A stretch of DNA of 64,000 nt from JAVBKX01 sp031553835 (GCA_031553835.1 JAVBKX010000018.1:15965-79964), one strand, 5' to 3'. Shown: positions 36,106-46,036, counted from the first letter of the stretch. Numbers and translations: made by a program. Notes: generated by a model not told the origin, from the sequence alone.

Positions 36106-38913
36106 ATGCAAAAAACAACCCGAAACAGAATAAGAGTTGGAAACATTGCCCTCTGTTTCCTTTATAACCTGATTTTTGCCCAGGAATCGATGATCAATAT
36201 TGATGTTGCTTCTCAGAAGGCAGAAATTCAACCTTCAATGTACGGTTTGTTTTTTGAAGACATCAACCGGGCGATGGACGGTGGACTTTATGCAGAAATG
36301 ATTCTCAATCGGGGATTTGAAGAAAATACTTTGCCATCGGGTTGTACCTACGATCCTGTGCGAAAAGTAGTTTGTGCTCCCAATAAGCCGGTTTATTCCA
36401 ATCCGTCGGTACGGAGAGATTTTACTATTCCCTGGGATATCGGTAATACACATCCCGGTTGGAGTATCAGTACGTCGGGAGGAACGTTGTACACTTCGAA
36501 AATAGTGGATACCAATCCATTGAATCCGGCCACTACACAATCATTTTATCTGGATATTCAATCCTGTCAGCAACCGGTACAACTGATTAATAGTGGTTTC
36601 TGGGGCATTGCTTTGAAACGGGAAGAGAAGTATTTACTGACTTTCTATTTGTTAGCAAATCCCGGTTATTCCGGAGAAGTGGATGCGCAACTCTTAGATG
36701 CAGGTAATCAGATAATTAATTCACATTCGTTTACCGTAACAAACGATGGAGGCTGGCATAAATATGAATGTGAATTTACAGCCGGCCGTACATTGAATAA
36801 TGCCCGTTTTGCGTTACAATTTAATGCTGCTGGAATTGTACAAATTGATTATGTATCCTTATTCCCGGAAAAAACATTTAAAAACCGGAAAAATGGATTT
36901 CGAACGGATGTCGCCGGAATGCTGGCCGATCTTAAACCTGCTTTTTTGCGTTGGCCGGGCGGTTGCATTGTCGAAGGTTTAACCATGGAAAACCGGGTGA
37001 AATGGAAAAATACCATTGGTTCTCCCGAAACCCGGAAAGGGGAGTATAATCTTTGGGGATATCATAGTACCAATGGTTTTGGTTATCATGAGTTTCTGGA
37101 TTTTTGCGAAGATTTAAGTTGCGATGGTGTTTTTGTGTGCAATGCAGGCATGTCATGTGATGGACGGAATGGTGATTATTATACCGAAACAGAAGTGGAG
37201 GAATTGATTCAGGATGCATTAGATGCGCTTGAATACGCTATGGGAGACGCTTCTACCACATGGGGAGCGAAACGGATTGCCAATGGGCGAATCAAGCCAT
37301 TTCATTTGAAATACATTGAAATCGGAAATGAAAACCATAGCGCCATTTATGCGAAATATTACAATAAATTTTATGATCGCATTCGAAGCAAATATCCGGA
37401 TATCACGATCATTACCTGTTTACCTTTCAGCGATCAATTGAATAACCTGAAAGCATTCGATATGATCGATCCGCATTTTTACAACAATCCCTTCTGGTTT
37501 TACAATAATACCCATTATTTTGATACCATGCCTCGGGAAAATTATAAGGTGTATGTAGGTGAATATGCTTGTATAGTCGGGGTGGGTACCGGTACTATGG
37601 ATGCCGCGATGAGTGAAGGGGCGTTTATGATGGGCATGGAGCGCAATTCGGATCTGGTAACCATGGCTTCTTTTGCGCCGTTGTTGGAAAATCCCAATGC
37701 CAGAAGTTGTGAAGCCAACCTGATCCGCATTAAAAATGATGCTGTGATGGGACGATCTTCGTATTATGTCCAGAAATTATTCAGCGAAAACCGGCCTGAT
37801 GTCAATCTGGAAACACAGGTACAATTGGCGCCTCTGCCGCGGGAAGACGAACCGTTTGGAATGATTGGTTTTGCTACGTGGGATACTCAGGTAGAGATTA
37901 AAAATGTTCAGGTAAAAGTGGATGGAAAAGTAGTCTATCGTTCCGATTTTGTCAATAAACCTCAGGAATGGGAAAGTAAGAAAGGTAATTGGAAAGTTGA
38001 AAACGGCGTGCTGGTGCAGAAGTCGCTAACTCCTTCCATTGTGTTGCTCTCTTCTCAAACTTTTAATTCGAAAAATATGCAGGTAGAATTTGAGGCCGTT
38101 AAAAAGGCAGGAGTGGAAGGTTTCTCACTTGTCTTTGGAGCAAAGGATGCATTGAATTATTATCAGATGAGTTATGGAACTTATGGCAATCAATGGTTGA
38201 TTTTTGAAAAAATTACCAATGGAGGCCAGATGACTATGAACGATAATAATAAACCGTTTATACCTATTCAACCCAATGTGCCTTATCGTGCCCGGTTGAA
38301 TATTAAAGGGGATACATGGATTTCTTATCTGAATAATGTAAAAAGAGTGGAGTATTCCAATGCATATTTACAGAAACAATATGCAATAGCCGGCTTGGAC
38401 AGGGAGAAAAATGAAATCGTGATTAAAATTATTAATGCGGAAGATACTCCCATGGATGTCGTACTAAATATTGATCATGCGACTTTGCAGTCTGTGGGAG
38501 AGATCACTACCCTTGCTGCGTCTTCGCGGAATGATGAGAATAGCTTTGGAAATCCCCGGAAAATTTATCCGGTTTCGTATGCATTGACAGAAGTAAATAA
38601 TGCATTGAAATTGTCAATTAAACCTTGCTCAGTCAATATTATTCGTTTGAAAATCAGCGGAACTCAAGGGATCAAGAATCAGAAAACCAGTTTGGTGAAA
38701 ATATCTAATGTAGGACAACAGATTACAGTAATGAGCCTTCAGGAAAATCCTATTACAAAGATTGAAGTCGTGGATATGACGGGGCGTCAGTTGTTTTCGC
38801 AACAAGTTGCCCGTCATTTCCAGGCGACCTTTCAGTTGTCTGGAAATCAGCAGTTGGTGATTGTAAGAGTAGATACGGCGAATGGTCGGGAAATACAAAA
38901 ACTACGGATCTGA
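36106..38913 (+). CDS. GH51 alpha-L-arabinofuranosidase with T9SS-like tail
   Basis: A 935-residue secreted enzyme. Signal peptide (ending IFAQE), then MYGLFFEDINRAMDGGLYAEMILNRGFE, the typical GH51 start. A CBM4/9-like insertion spans about 100-245, followed by the (beta/alpha)8 barrel with Glu409 in IGNEN (acid/base) and Glu486 in YVGEYA (nucleophile). A concanavalin-like domain (about 595-750) lies between barrel and the C-terminal beta domain, an extended multidomain form. The last about 75 residues (ITKIEVVDMTGRQLFSQQV to REIQKLRI) look like a T9SS type A sorting domain. It removes alpha-L-arabinofuranose from arabinoxylan or arabinan. It converges on the third GH127 with only 7 bp between stops. 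Confidence 0.93.
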   Translation: MQKTTRNRIRVGNIALCFLYNLIFAQESMINIDVASQKAEIQPSMYGLFFEDINRAMDGGLYAEMILNRGFEENTLPSGCTYDPVRKVVCAPNKPVYSNPSVRRDFTIPWDIGNTHPGWSISTSGGTLYTSKIVDTNPLNPATTQSFYLDIQSCQQPVQLINSGFWGIALKREEKYLLTFYLLANPGYSGEVDAQLLDAGNQIINSHSFTVTNDGGWHKYECEFTAGRTLNNARFALQFNAAGIVQIDYVSLFPEKTFKNRKNGFRTDVAGMLADLKPAFLRWPGGCIVEGLTMENRVKWKNTIGSPETRKGEYNLWGYHSTNGFGYHEFLDFCEDLSCDGVFVCNAGMSCDGRNGDYYTETEVEELIQDALDALEYAMGDASTTWGAKRIANGRIKPFHLKYIEIGNENHSAIYAKYYNKFYDRIRSKYPDITIITCLPFSDQLNNLKAFDMIDPHFYNNPFWFYNNTHYFDTMPRENYKVYVGEYACIVGVGTGTMDAAMSEGAFMMGMERNSDLVTMASFAPLLENPNARSCEANLIRIKNDAVMGRSSYYVQKLFSENRPDVNLETQVQLAPLPREDEPFGMIGFATWDTQVEIKNVQVKVDGKVVYRSDFVNKPQEWESKKGNWKVENGVLVQKSLTPSIVLLSSQTFNSKNMQVEFEAVKKAGVEGFSLVFGAKDALNYYQMSYGTYGNQWLIFEKITNGGQMTMNDNNKPFIPIQPNVPYRARLNIKGDTWISYLNNVKRVEYSNAYLQKQYAIAGLDREKNEIVIKIINAEDTPMDVVLNIDHATLQSVGEITTLAASSRNDENSFGNPRKIYPVSYALTEVNNALKLSIKPCSVNIIRLKISGTQGIKNQKTSLVKISNVGQQITVMSLQENPITKIEVVDMTGRQLFSQQVARHFQATFQLSGNQQLVIVRVDTANGREIQKLRI

Positions 38914-38920
38914 AATCGGT

Positions 38921-41332
38921 TTATTTTACTACTATTTCAGCTCCAAATAAGCGGGGCGTCGTATATTTGAAATCTTTTTTCTCTACTGTGGTAGCGCCAA
39001 CTTCCACCTCTCTGTGATGTGAAACAGCATAGCAAATTGCAACCCGTTTTTTCCCTTTGGTCAACTCGAATGGCAAAGTATATTCACATTGGAAAAATTC
39101 ATTTTCGTGTTTTTCCGTTAATTGGGGAATCTCAAACGCTGTTCCATCGATTTTCAACATAAATTGAGTGTTGGTTTCATCTCCATAATAAGTTACCCGC
39201 AATTTCACTTCCTGATCCTGGGGAACATGCATGTCGAAACGAAAATCTGATTTGGATTGTACCCAAGCTTTACCTTCTGTTTTCCCTTTATCCTGATAAT
39301 AAATCTGGAAATTATGGTCAAACATCGAAATGGAATCTCCAATGACTATCCTATCATAAATGCCTTGTGAAAAAGTGCGGTACTGTTGTGTAAACTGTTG
39401 CCAGCTTTCCGGAGTGTAAACGTCGGTAAACAGCGAATACCGTTCGCCATACAATTTGAAAAAAGGTTTAAGTACAAAATCATGAGGAACTCCTAAGCCT
39501 TTGGTACGAAATGTCAACGGAGCATCCTTTACCACTTCGATTTGTTTGGTCCAATCCCGTTGACCGGTCACGATAGCCGGAACATCAATAGCCGCTGTTT
39601 CCCTGTTAATCCGGTAACAATCATGGCCGATACCCCGGCGGGTAAAATCAGTCATTGCTTCGTCTCCTAATGCGACAGCCAATACTACCGGACCATACAG
39701 TAATGCAACGCGCGACGGATTATCGGGCATTGCCCAGGTATGAATTGACATAGGTAACGTAAATTCGAGTTTGTCTCCTGTATTCCAAATCCGTTTAATC
39801 GAGATATAACTGGATGGAGAAGCTCCTGTTTCTAATTTTTTTCCATTGATTTTGATTTCACATCCGTTGATCGCCCAATAAGGAACCCGTAAATTAATAT
39901 CAAGTTCTACCGGTTTTTTAGTTTTGAATGTGAATGTCATGCGATCTTCATCCGGATATTTGGTATCCTGTACCAGTACAACCCCTTTTTCCTTCCAGGT
40001 CAATTCGGATGCTATGAACTGATTGACCCATAGTTTGTTCTCATGATGAAAATAAATACAATTATTGAATTTGGAATATGATTCGATGCCGGTTCCGCTA
40101 CAACAAAAATAGGAATCATAAGGCTCGGAATAAGCCCGGAACAATCCCGGTCGCATCGGTACATAATACATAGCGGTACCTCCCTCCTTCGGATGTTGTG
40201 TTCCCAATATCCCATTCAGTAAAGCCCTTTCGTAAAAATCGGCATATTCCGCTTTGGGTTCCCAGCAGAACAAATGGGAAGTCAATTTCAGCATATTGTA
40301 AGTATTACAATTTTCATGATCATTTGGGCCCAACATGTCGGCCAAATGCCACGGATCAGATTTGAACAGTTCGTAATGGCTGTTTCCTCCCGTTACATAA
40401 CTCCTCGACCGCGTAACGTCTTCCCAAAAGAATCTGCATAGATTTTTATATACCGGATCACCGGTAATTTCATATTGCCGGGAAGCCGCTATTACTTTTG
40501 GAAATTGTGTATTGGCATGCAGCCCGGTGAGCTTATCCTTATAATTTTTCAACGGATCGAGGAAAGCATCCTGATGAAAATATAAAGCTGCCATTTTGTA
40601 TTTTTCAATTCCTGTAATAGCATAAAGATTCCACAGCGCTTCCCCCATACCGCCGTGTTCAAAACTCAGGTTCTTTTCACGGCCTTCATAAGTCAGTTTA
40701 CTGTTCCGTTCATACACCCAATCACCCATTTTTTTGACAATGTCCAATGCCTCCTCGTTCCCGAGATGCAGATAAGCATCGATCATTCCGGCATACATCT
40801 TATGCAACGTATAATAGGGCGCCCATACCGGTTCGCCTGCTTCCACCCGGTCGATAAAAGATTCGGGGAATGCGCTCAGGTAACCGGAAGTTCCCATTGC
40901 CCGTTGCACTTTACCCAATTCATGTACCAGGGTATCTGCTTTCAGTTTCAACCGTTCGTCACCGGTAGCCGAATACATAAGGCTCAATGCAGAAAGGAAA
41001 TGCCCGGTAAAATGCCCTCGTACTTCCGAACCCGGATTTTCCCAGCAACTTAACGACGGGCCTTCATTTGTCAATCCGGCATTAGCCCTGAAATTATATA
41101 ATAACTGAGATGTATTAAAATGAAGTAAATATTGATAATTAATGTCTTGCGTTTGCTTGTATATGCCATTGTGCAGTTTAACCGCTTTCATTTCAAATGG
41201 TTCTACCTGCAAGTTGGCATTACAAGCAATTTTTGCTTCCTGGGAACTCATAGTCTTTGCAGACGATAGCGCTATAGCGATACACAATATAATCAGCGTT
41301 GTTTTGTTTTTTAAATTCATACTTGTTACCAT
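38921..41332 (-). CDS. GH127-family glycoside hydrolase (third paralogue)
   Basis: A secreted protein of 803 residues; an ATG four codons in (41320) gives an equally good signal peptide. The GH127 domain spans about 45-540 with Glu321 (SHYELF), Glu340-Asn-Cys342 and FCC at Cys410/Cys411. The metal-thiolate site is therefore kept, but the surrounding residues (ENC instead of ETC, YFCCSGTGIES) differ from the other two, marking a separate subgroup. One C-terminal beta-sandwich module (about 680-800) follows. It stands alone on the minus strand, with no heptamer array upstream, so it is probably not in the same regulon. Arabinofuranosidase activity is likely but the linkage may differ. Confidence 0.9.
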   Translation of the reverse strand: MVTSMNLKNKTTLIILCIAIALSSAKTMSSQEAKIACNANLQVEPFEMKAVKLHNGIYKQTQDINYQYLLHFNTSQLLYNFRANAGLTNEGPSLSCWENPGSEVRGHFTGHFLSALSLMYSATGDERLKLKADTLVHELGKVQRAMGTSGYLSAFPESFIDRVEAGEPVWAPYYTLHKMYAGMIDAYLHLGNEEALDIVKKMGDWVYERNSKLTYEGREKNLSFEHGGMGEALWNLYAITGIEKYKMAALYFHQDAFLDPLKNYKDKLTGLHANTQFPKVIAASRQYEITGDPVYKNLCRFFWEDVTRSRSYVTGGNSHYELFKSDPWHLADMLGPNDHENCNTYNMLKLTSHLFCWEPKAEYADFYERALLNGILGTQHPKEGGTAMYYVPMRPGLFRAYSEPYDSYFCCSGTGIESYSKFNNCIYFHHENKLWVNQFIASELTWKEKGVVLVQDTKYPDEDRMTFTFKTKKPVELDINLRVPYWAINGCEIKINGKKLETGASPSSYISIKRIWNTGDKLEFTLPMSIHTWAMPDNPSRVALLYGPVVLAVALGDEAMTDFTRRGIGHDCYRINRETAAIDVPAIVTGQRDWTKQIEVVKDAPLTFRTKGLGVPHDFVLKPFFKLYGERYSLFTDVYTPESWQQFTQQYRTFSQGIYDRIVIGDSISMFDHNFQIYYQDKGKTEGKAWVQSKSDFRFDMHVPQDQEVKLRVTYYGDETNTQFMLKIDGTAFEIPQLTEKHENEFFQCEYTLPFELTKGKKRVAICYAVSHHREVEVGATTVEKKDFKYTTPRLFGAEIVVK

Positions 41333-41454
41333 GGCTTATATTTTAAATTTGCAAATAGTCCAAGTATCAAAATTAGTAAAAATTTATTTATATGTGTGTG
41401 AATGCGATGAAAAAGATTAAAATACCTCTTTGGGTGACTTTCGGCAGGAAAGAA

Positions 41455-41493
41455 TACAAAAAAAAGCGTTCACAACTTTCATCGTAAACGCTT
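41455..41493 (-). terminator. Intrinsic terminator of the tRNA-Arg gene
   Basis: On the minus strand AAGCGTT and AACGCTT form a 7-bp stem around a 16-nt loop, followed by a T run. It lies just past the tRNA 3' end. Confidence 0.82.
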
Positions 41494-41503
41494 GATTTTG
41501 AAG

Positions 41504-41577
41504 TGACTCCGACAGGATTCAAACCTGTAACCTTCTGATCCGTAGTCAGATGCTCTATTCAGTTGAGCCACGGAGCC
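41504..41577 (-). tRNA. tRNA-Arg (anticodon ACG)
   Basis: A 74-nt cloverleaf on the minus strand. Acceptor GGCTCCG pairs with CGGAGTC (one G:U), discriminator A. The D-arm contains GCTCAACTGAATAGAGC; the anticodon arm TCTGACTACGGATCAGA places ACG in the loop; the T-arm contains GGTTTGAATCC. CCA is not encoded. The anticodon ACG (to inosine by TadA) reads CGU, CGC and CGA. Confidence 0.96.
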
Positions 41578-41599
41578 AATATTTTTGATTTTGCGAGTG

Positions 41600-41630
41600 C
41601 AAAGTTACATTCATATTTTGATAAATGCAA
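41600..41630 (-). promoter_or_regulatory. Promoter of tRNA-Arg
   Basis: On the minus strand TAACTTTG (41600-41607) is a perfect TAnnTTTG -7 box, with TTG (41628-41630) 20 bp upstream as -33. The mature tRNA begins 22 bp downstream. Confidence 0.8.
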
Positions 41631-41645
41631 TAAATCAACGTTTTT

Positions 41646-43940
41646 TTATTGAATAAATTTGGGGCCAAAGATTAAATAGCCAATATTCAGGCCAAAATTC
41701 CAATTTTGCTGAGGAAAACTGTAATAGTTGCCAAATAAACCGATAGACAGGAAAGGAAGTTGGCAAACTACGGTGACTTCTCCTAAAAAGGCGGGATCTT
41801 GGAATAATTCTCCATAATACGGAATATTATTATCTCCTCGCATAATTTTATAAACCGGCAGGAAGCCATCGAAATCACCTCTGAGATGCAGTACCCGGTT
41901 AAATTTCCAAATAGGAGTTAATCCGACAGCAATATACTGATTGGAGCGAAATGCTTCGTTAAAGACGATTTTGCTGTGTGGGGTGGGAGTGAAGGCCGGT
42001 GCCTGGAGTATGGAGGCTGTGTAATTACTCAATAAATTTTTACTTGAAATCGTAGCTTCCAGTATGTATCCCAAGTTGAATTTTGTATCTGTCGAATGAA
42101 AATTATTGACCCTTCCTGTTAATTGGAGCCATGATTGTTGATTGTTACTTTTAGCTTGCGGGCTTAATTTGGATGGAATGAATGTTTCTGTCCCTGAAAT
42201 GAATTCAGAAACGACCAGGTGTTCTTGTCCGGCAATAGGATATTGCTTGGCATCAAACGTATTTTTGTGCAAGGATGCAGAAAACATAAATAAATTATAT
42301 CTGCTTTTATCGTAATTGGTATTTTGATATAAAAGCGCATTGGATTGATAATATTGATCGTCTAAAGTACCATATCCGATAGCAATTTCACTTCGGGCTT
42401 TTGTTAAGAATGGCAAACCGACAGCAATTTTGCCGTATATCTCCTGTTTTCGGATAAATGTGGATAATTCAGTATCGATGAATAGTTTTTCACTTTCGTA
42501 ATAATTGCGGGAATTAATGGCAGCTATTCCCCGTAAATAGACCGGAATTTGATTTGGAAATTCTATTTTTCCCTGCAAAGTGGTGCCCGAATAGGTGTTT
42601 CCTACCTGAATATCCCAGTTGAAATTGATGGAATATTCTGTCAAACTTTGGTAACCAACACCAAGGTACAGTTGATTTGCATTCAACGAAGAAATATTTC
42701 CTCCGAATGATAGAATAATTTCATTATTGATAGTAATATGTAAATACAAATCAAAACTTTTACTCGCCGGATTATATACGGCAGACGGTAGAATTTCTTT
42801 GATTTTAGAATCGGTTAAAAGTCGGAAATATACTCGTTTAAATTCTTCCATGTCGAAAGTCGTATCACTTTCCCTGGTAAATTGGCTTTCAATATATTTT
42901 TTTTGAGCTTTGCTGACTCCGGTTATTATAATTTTTTTAAATAATAAGGGGGGCATTTGATCTCTAAATTCCTTGCGCCGTTCATTGAGAACTCTTCTCG
43001 ATATCGAACGCGGTACCCGGTTTTTAATGGAATCTGCCATTTCCTGACCACGTTTATATCCGATTCGATATAATTCGCGCGATTTTTGAAAATCGAGCAG
43101 GCCGACATTATCCAATTTGAATTGCATTAAAATTCCGATATTCGGATCTACATTATAATCGGTTTTTGCCATAACCATGGATTCCATTTGTCCGTAAAGA
43201 CTTTGATCCATCTTGTGGCTGTTGTCTCCAACTACAGCGCTTCCAATAATGAAATCGGGATGGAACGCATCGGTCATCGGTTTTATAGGAAAATTGTCAT
43301 ATATTCCTCCGTCATATAGCGGTACACTGTCTTTGATAATGGGTTTGAATACAAATGGGAATGTCATGGAAGCCCGTACGGCATCGCCTAAATTACCACT
43401 TCTGCAAATCACCGCTTTTTTATTGTAGATGTCTGAAGCAACGCATAAAAAGGGGACAAACAGATTGTCGAAATTTTCATGGGAAATAGCATTAGCTTGC
43501 GCATAAAGTCCCATGAATGCCTGGTTCATTTGTACCGGATTGACAAGATTTAAGGGGAGGCTGGCCTTAATTCCGGTAGAATCGTTGAATGTAACGGTGA
43601 AATGGGTAAATTCGGGAGTATTGATGGGTTTTTTAAAATAGTAGGAAAAATTTTCTTCAATTTTTCCGGATTGCCAGTAGTAAAAATCATCCGATAGGAA
43701 TAAGTTCAACATTTCTTTGGGCGTGTATCCCATGGCGTACATACTTCCTACTATAGCTCCGATGGAAGTTCCTGCCACATAATCAATCGGAATATCATTG
43801 TCTTCCAACGCTTTAATGACTCCAATGTGCACAGCGCCTTTAGCGCCGCCCCCGCTCAATACCAATCCTACAGTCTGGGAAAAGGAGACTGTAGCAATTA
43901 GAAAACAAGTTAGGAAAGAAAATATAAGTCTTTTACACAT
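41646..43940 (-). CDS. Patatin-like phospholipase fused to an outer-membrane barrel
   Basis: A 764-residue protein. Signal peptide, then a patatin domain (about 24-310) with the oxyanion loop SGGGAKGA, the nucleophile elbow GTSIG (Ser59) and the catalytic Asp in LYDGGIYDNF. A POTRA-like segment (about 330-420) and a beta-barrel (about 425-764, ending in IFGPKFIQ) follow, as in Omp85-type patatins (PlpD class). In such proteins the lipase is carried through or held at the outer membrane by its own barrel. A -7 box TATTTTTG lies at 43961-43968 on the minus strand. Confidence 0.92.
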   Translation of the reverse strand: MCKRLIFSFLTCFLIATVSFSQTVGLVLSGGGAKGAVHIGVIKALEDNDIPIDYVAGTSIGAIVGSMYAMGYTPKEMLNLFLSDDFYYWQSGKIEENFSYYFKKPINTPEFTHFTVTFNDSTGIKASLPLNLVNPVQMNQAFMGLYAQANAISHENFDNLFVPFLCVASDIYNKKAVICRSGNLGDAVRASMTFPFVFKPIIKDSVPLYDGGIYDNFPIKPMTDAFHPDFIIGSAVVGDNSHKMDQSLYGQMESMVMAKTDYNVDPNIGILMQFKLDNVGLLDFQKSRELYRIGYKRGQEMADSIKNRVPRSISRRVLNERRKEFRDQMPPLLFKKIIITGVSKAQKKYIESQFTRESDTTFDMEEFKRVYFRLLTDSKIKEILPSAVYNPASKSFDLYLHITINNEIILSFGGNISSLNANQLYLGVGYQSLTEYSINFNWDIQVGNTYSGTTLQGKIEFPNQIPVYLRGIAAINSRNYYESEKLFIDTELSTFIRKQEIYGKIAVGLPFLTKARSEIAIGYGTLDDQYYQSNALLYQNTNYDKSRYNLFMFSASLHKNTFDAKQYPIAGQEHLVVSEFISGTETFIPSKLSPQAKSNNQQSWLQLTGRVNNFHSTDTKFNLGYILEATISSKNLLSNYTASILQAPAFTPTPHSKIVFNEAFRSNQYIAVGLTPIWKFNRVLHLRGDFDGFLPVYKIMRGDNNIPYYGELFQDPAFLGEVTVVCQLPFLSIGLFGNYYSFPQQNWNFGLNIGYLIFGPKFIQ

Positions 43941-43960
43941 CGATGTTTGTGTTTAAGACA

Positions 43961-43968
43961 CAAAAATA
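43961..43968 (-). promoter_or_regulatory. -7 box for the patatin gene
   Basis: TATTTTTG on the minus strand, 20 bp before the start codon; no clear -33 element is seen. Confidence 0.5.
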
Positions 43969-43979
43969 CGTAATAAATT

Positions 43980-44037
43980 GAGAGTTGAGAATGGAGAATG
44001 GAAAATTATTTCAATTCATTTTCCATTCTCAACTCTC
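43980..44037. repeat. Hairpin repeat between htpG and the patatin gene
   Basis: A perfect 16-bp inverted repeat, GAGAGTTGAGAATGGA (43980-43995) and its complement (44022-44037). An alternative inner stem starting at GAGAATGGAAAAT is also possible. It can act as htpG terminator. Related words occur at 58770-58800 between hisG and hisD, so it belongs to a dispersed family. Confidence 0.85.
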
Positions 44038-44045
44038 CCTTCAAT

Positions 44046-45905
44046 TTATATCAGGTCGATGCTTCGTTTTACAAATTTGCTAAGCGCTTCGCCTTTAAGC
44101 AAACCATTTGAAAGCAACGCCAAATCAACCATTTGACTGACAATGTCGCGAGTATTCTCCTGATCAGCTTGTACCTTTTTGACTAACGGATGGTCGAGAT
44201 TCACAATCAGGTTATATGAATCGGGCATTTCACCGTAAAAATTCATTCCACCGCCTTGCATGGCCGACATTTCTTTCATGCGTCTCATAAACTCGTTTTG
44301 TGTGATAGTAACCGGATTAGCCTTTTCTCCCAAGTGTTCGAAACCAACCACAAAATCTGTTTTTTCTACCGGAGGAATCGTTGCTTTAAACGTTTCGATC
44401 AGCGCATTTCGTTCTTCTTCCGAAATCGATACTTCTTTGGCGTCAGCTTTCAGGATTAATTTTTCGACAACATCGCTGTCCACCCGCACAAAACGGCTTT
44501 TTTCTAATTTTTGTTCCAAACGCCCTGCAAAATGCACATCTAATTGTCCATCCATTAACAATACATCATATCCTTTTTCGGATGCCGCACTAATGTAGCT
44601 GTATTGTTCATTTTTATTGCTGGTGTACAAGTAGATCACATCTCCGTTTTTGTCGGTTTGATTTTCTTTAATCAAGGTTTTGTATTCTTCTAAGGTAAAC
44701 GATTTGTTGTCGATATTTTTCAGCAAGACAAATTTTTCTGCTCTTTCATAGAATTTTTCATCGGATAACATGCCGTATTCTATGAAAATTTTAAGGCTGT
44801 CCCATTTTTCTTCAAATTGATTCCGGTCGTTTTTGAATATTTCCTCCAGGCGATCGGCCACTTTTTTCGAAATATGGTTGGATATTTTTTTAACATTGCT
44901 GTCGCTTTGCAGATAAGAGCGGGAAACGTTAAGCGGAATATCGGGAGAATCAATTACGCCGTGTAATAAGGTCAGGAATTCCGGTACGATGCCCTCTACC
45001 GAATCGGTTACGTAAACCTGGTTACAATAGAGCTGAATTTTATTTCGTTGCAAATCCAGGTTGTTCTTAATTTTCGGGAAATACAGAATTCCGGTCAGAT
45101 TAAACGGATAATCTACATTGAGGTGAATCCAAAATAAAGGCTCATCGCTGAAAGGATATAAATCCTGATAGAATTTTTTGTAGTCCTCATCGGTTAGTTC
45201 CGAAGGTTTCCGCGTCCACAACGGATTGGTTTCATTGATAATGTTGTTTTCATCCGTGTCCACCTGTTTTCCGTCTTTCCATTCTTGTTTTTTACCGAAA
45301 ACTACCGGAATAGGCAGGAAGTGGCAATATTTTTTCAACAGTCCTTCGATTCTGGGTTTTTCGAGGAATTCTTTACTTTCATCATCAATATACAGTATGA
45401 TGTCTGTTCCCCGGTCTTCTTTGGTTGTTTCTTCCAGTGTGTATTCGGGTGAGCCGTCGCATGACCATTTCATGGCGGTTGTACCCTGGTAAGATTTCGT
45501 AATGATTTCTACTTTTTTCGATACCATAAAAGCCGAGTAGAAACCCAGTCCGAAATGTCCGATAATAGCATTGGCATCATTTTTATATTTATCCAAAAAA
45601 TCGTTAGCGCTCGAAAACGCAATCTGGTTGATGTATTTTTCAATTTCTTCGGCTGTCATACCGATGCCACGATCAGAAATAGTCAGTGTCTTTTTGTCTA
45701 ATTTGACCTGAACGCCCAAATCACCAAGCTCGCCCTTGAATTCGCCTACAGAAGCCAATGTTTTTAACTTTTGGGTGGCATCTACAGCATTCGACACTAA
45801 TTCGCGGAGAAAGATCTCATGATCGCTGTACAAAAATTTCTTGATAATGGGGAAGATGTTATCGGTCGTTACCCCAATGTGACCTTTTTGCTTTTCTTTA
45901 CTCAT
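44046..45905 (-). CDS. htpG: Molecular chaperone HtpG (Hsp90)
   Basis: A 619-residue cytosolic Hsp90. The N-terminal GHKL ATPase domain has FLRELVSNAVDA (Glu and Asn for ATP and Mg), DRGIGM and GHFGLGFYSAFMV. The middle domain has PLNVSRSYLQ, followed by the C-terminal dimerisation domain. There is no charged linker or MEEVD tail, as expected for bacterial forms; the length is close to the E. coli type. It lies downstream of clpC on the same strand, but a terminator separates the two. The neighbouring stress genes suggest shared heat-shock use rather than an operon. Confidence 0.97.
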   Translation of the reverse strand: MSKEKQKGHIGVTTDNIFPIIKKFLYSDHEIFLRELVSNAVDATQKLKTLASVGEFKGELGDLGVQVKLDKKTLTISDRGIGMTAEEIEKYINQIAFSSANDFLDKYKNDANAIIGHFGLGFYSAFMVSKKVEIITKSYQGTTAMKWSCDGSPEYTLEETTKEDRGTDIILYIDDESKEFLEKPRIEGLLKKYCHFLPIPVVFGKKQEWKDGKQVDTDENNIINETNPLWTRKPSELTDEDYKKFYQDLYPFSDEPLFWIHLNVDYPFNLTGILYFPKIKNNLDLQRNKIQLYCNQVYVTDSVEGIVPEFLTLLHGVIDSPDIPLNVSRSYLQSDSNVKKISNHISKKVADRLEEIFKNDRNQFEEKWDSLKIFIEYGMLSDEKFYERAEKFVLLKNIDNKSFTLEEYKTLIKENQTDKNGDVIYLYTSNKNEQYSYISAASEKGYDVLLMDGQLDVHFAGRLEQKLEKSRFVRVDSDVVEKLILKADAKEVSISEEERNALIETFKATIPPVEKTDFVVGFEHLGEKANPVTITQNEFMRRMKEMSAMQGGGMNFYGEMPDSYNLIVNLDHPLVKKVQADQENTRDIVSQMVDLALLSNGLLKGEALSKFVKRSIDLI

Positions 45906-45949
45906 GATATATTCTATTTTTAGATTATGATTTTCATGCTTTTTTTATC

Positions 45950-45980
45950 AAAAAAAATGCCAGCCAACAAGGGCTGACAT
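45950..45980 (-). terminator. Intrinsic terminator of clpC
   Basis: On the minus strand TGTCAGCC-CTTGT-TGGCTGGCA forms a stem with one mismatch, followed by eight Ts. It lies about 57 bp past the clpC stop and shortly before htpG. Confidence 0.85.
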
Positions 45981-46036
45981 TCTGTCACTGGAGGCAGCAC
46001 GCGGACGAGCGTAAATCCGCTGAATTTGTGCCACCA

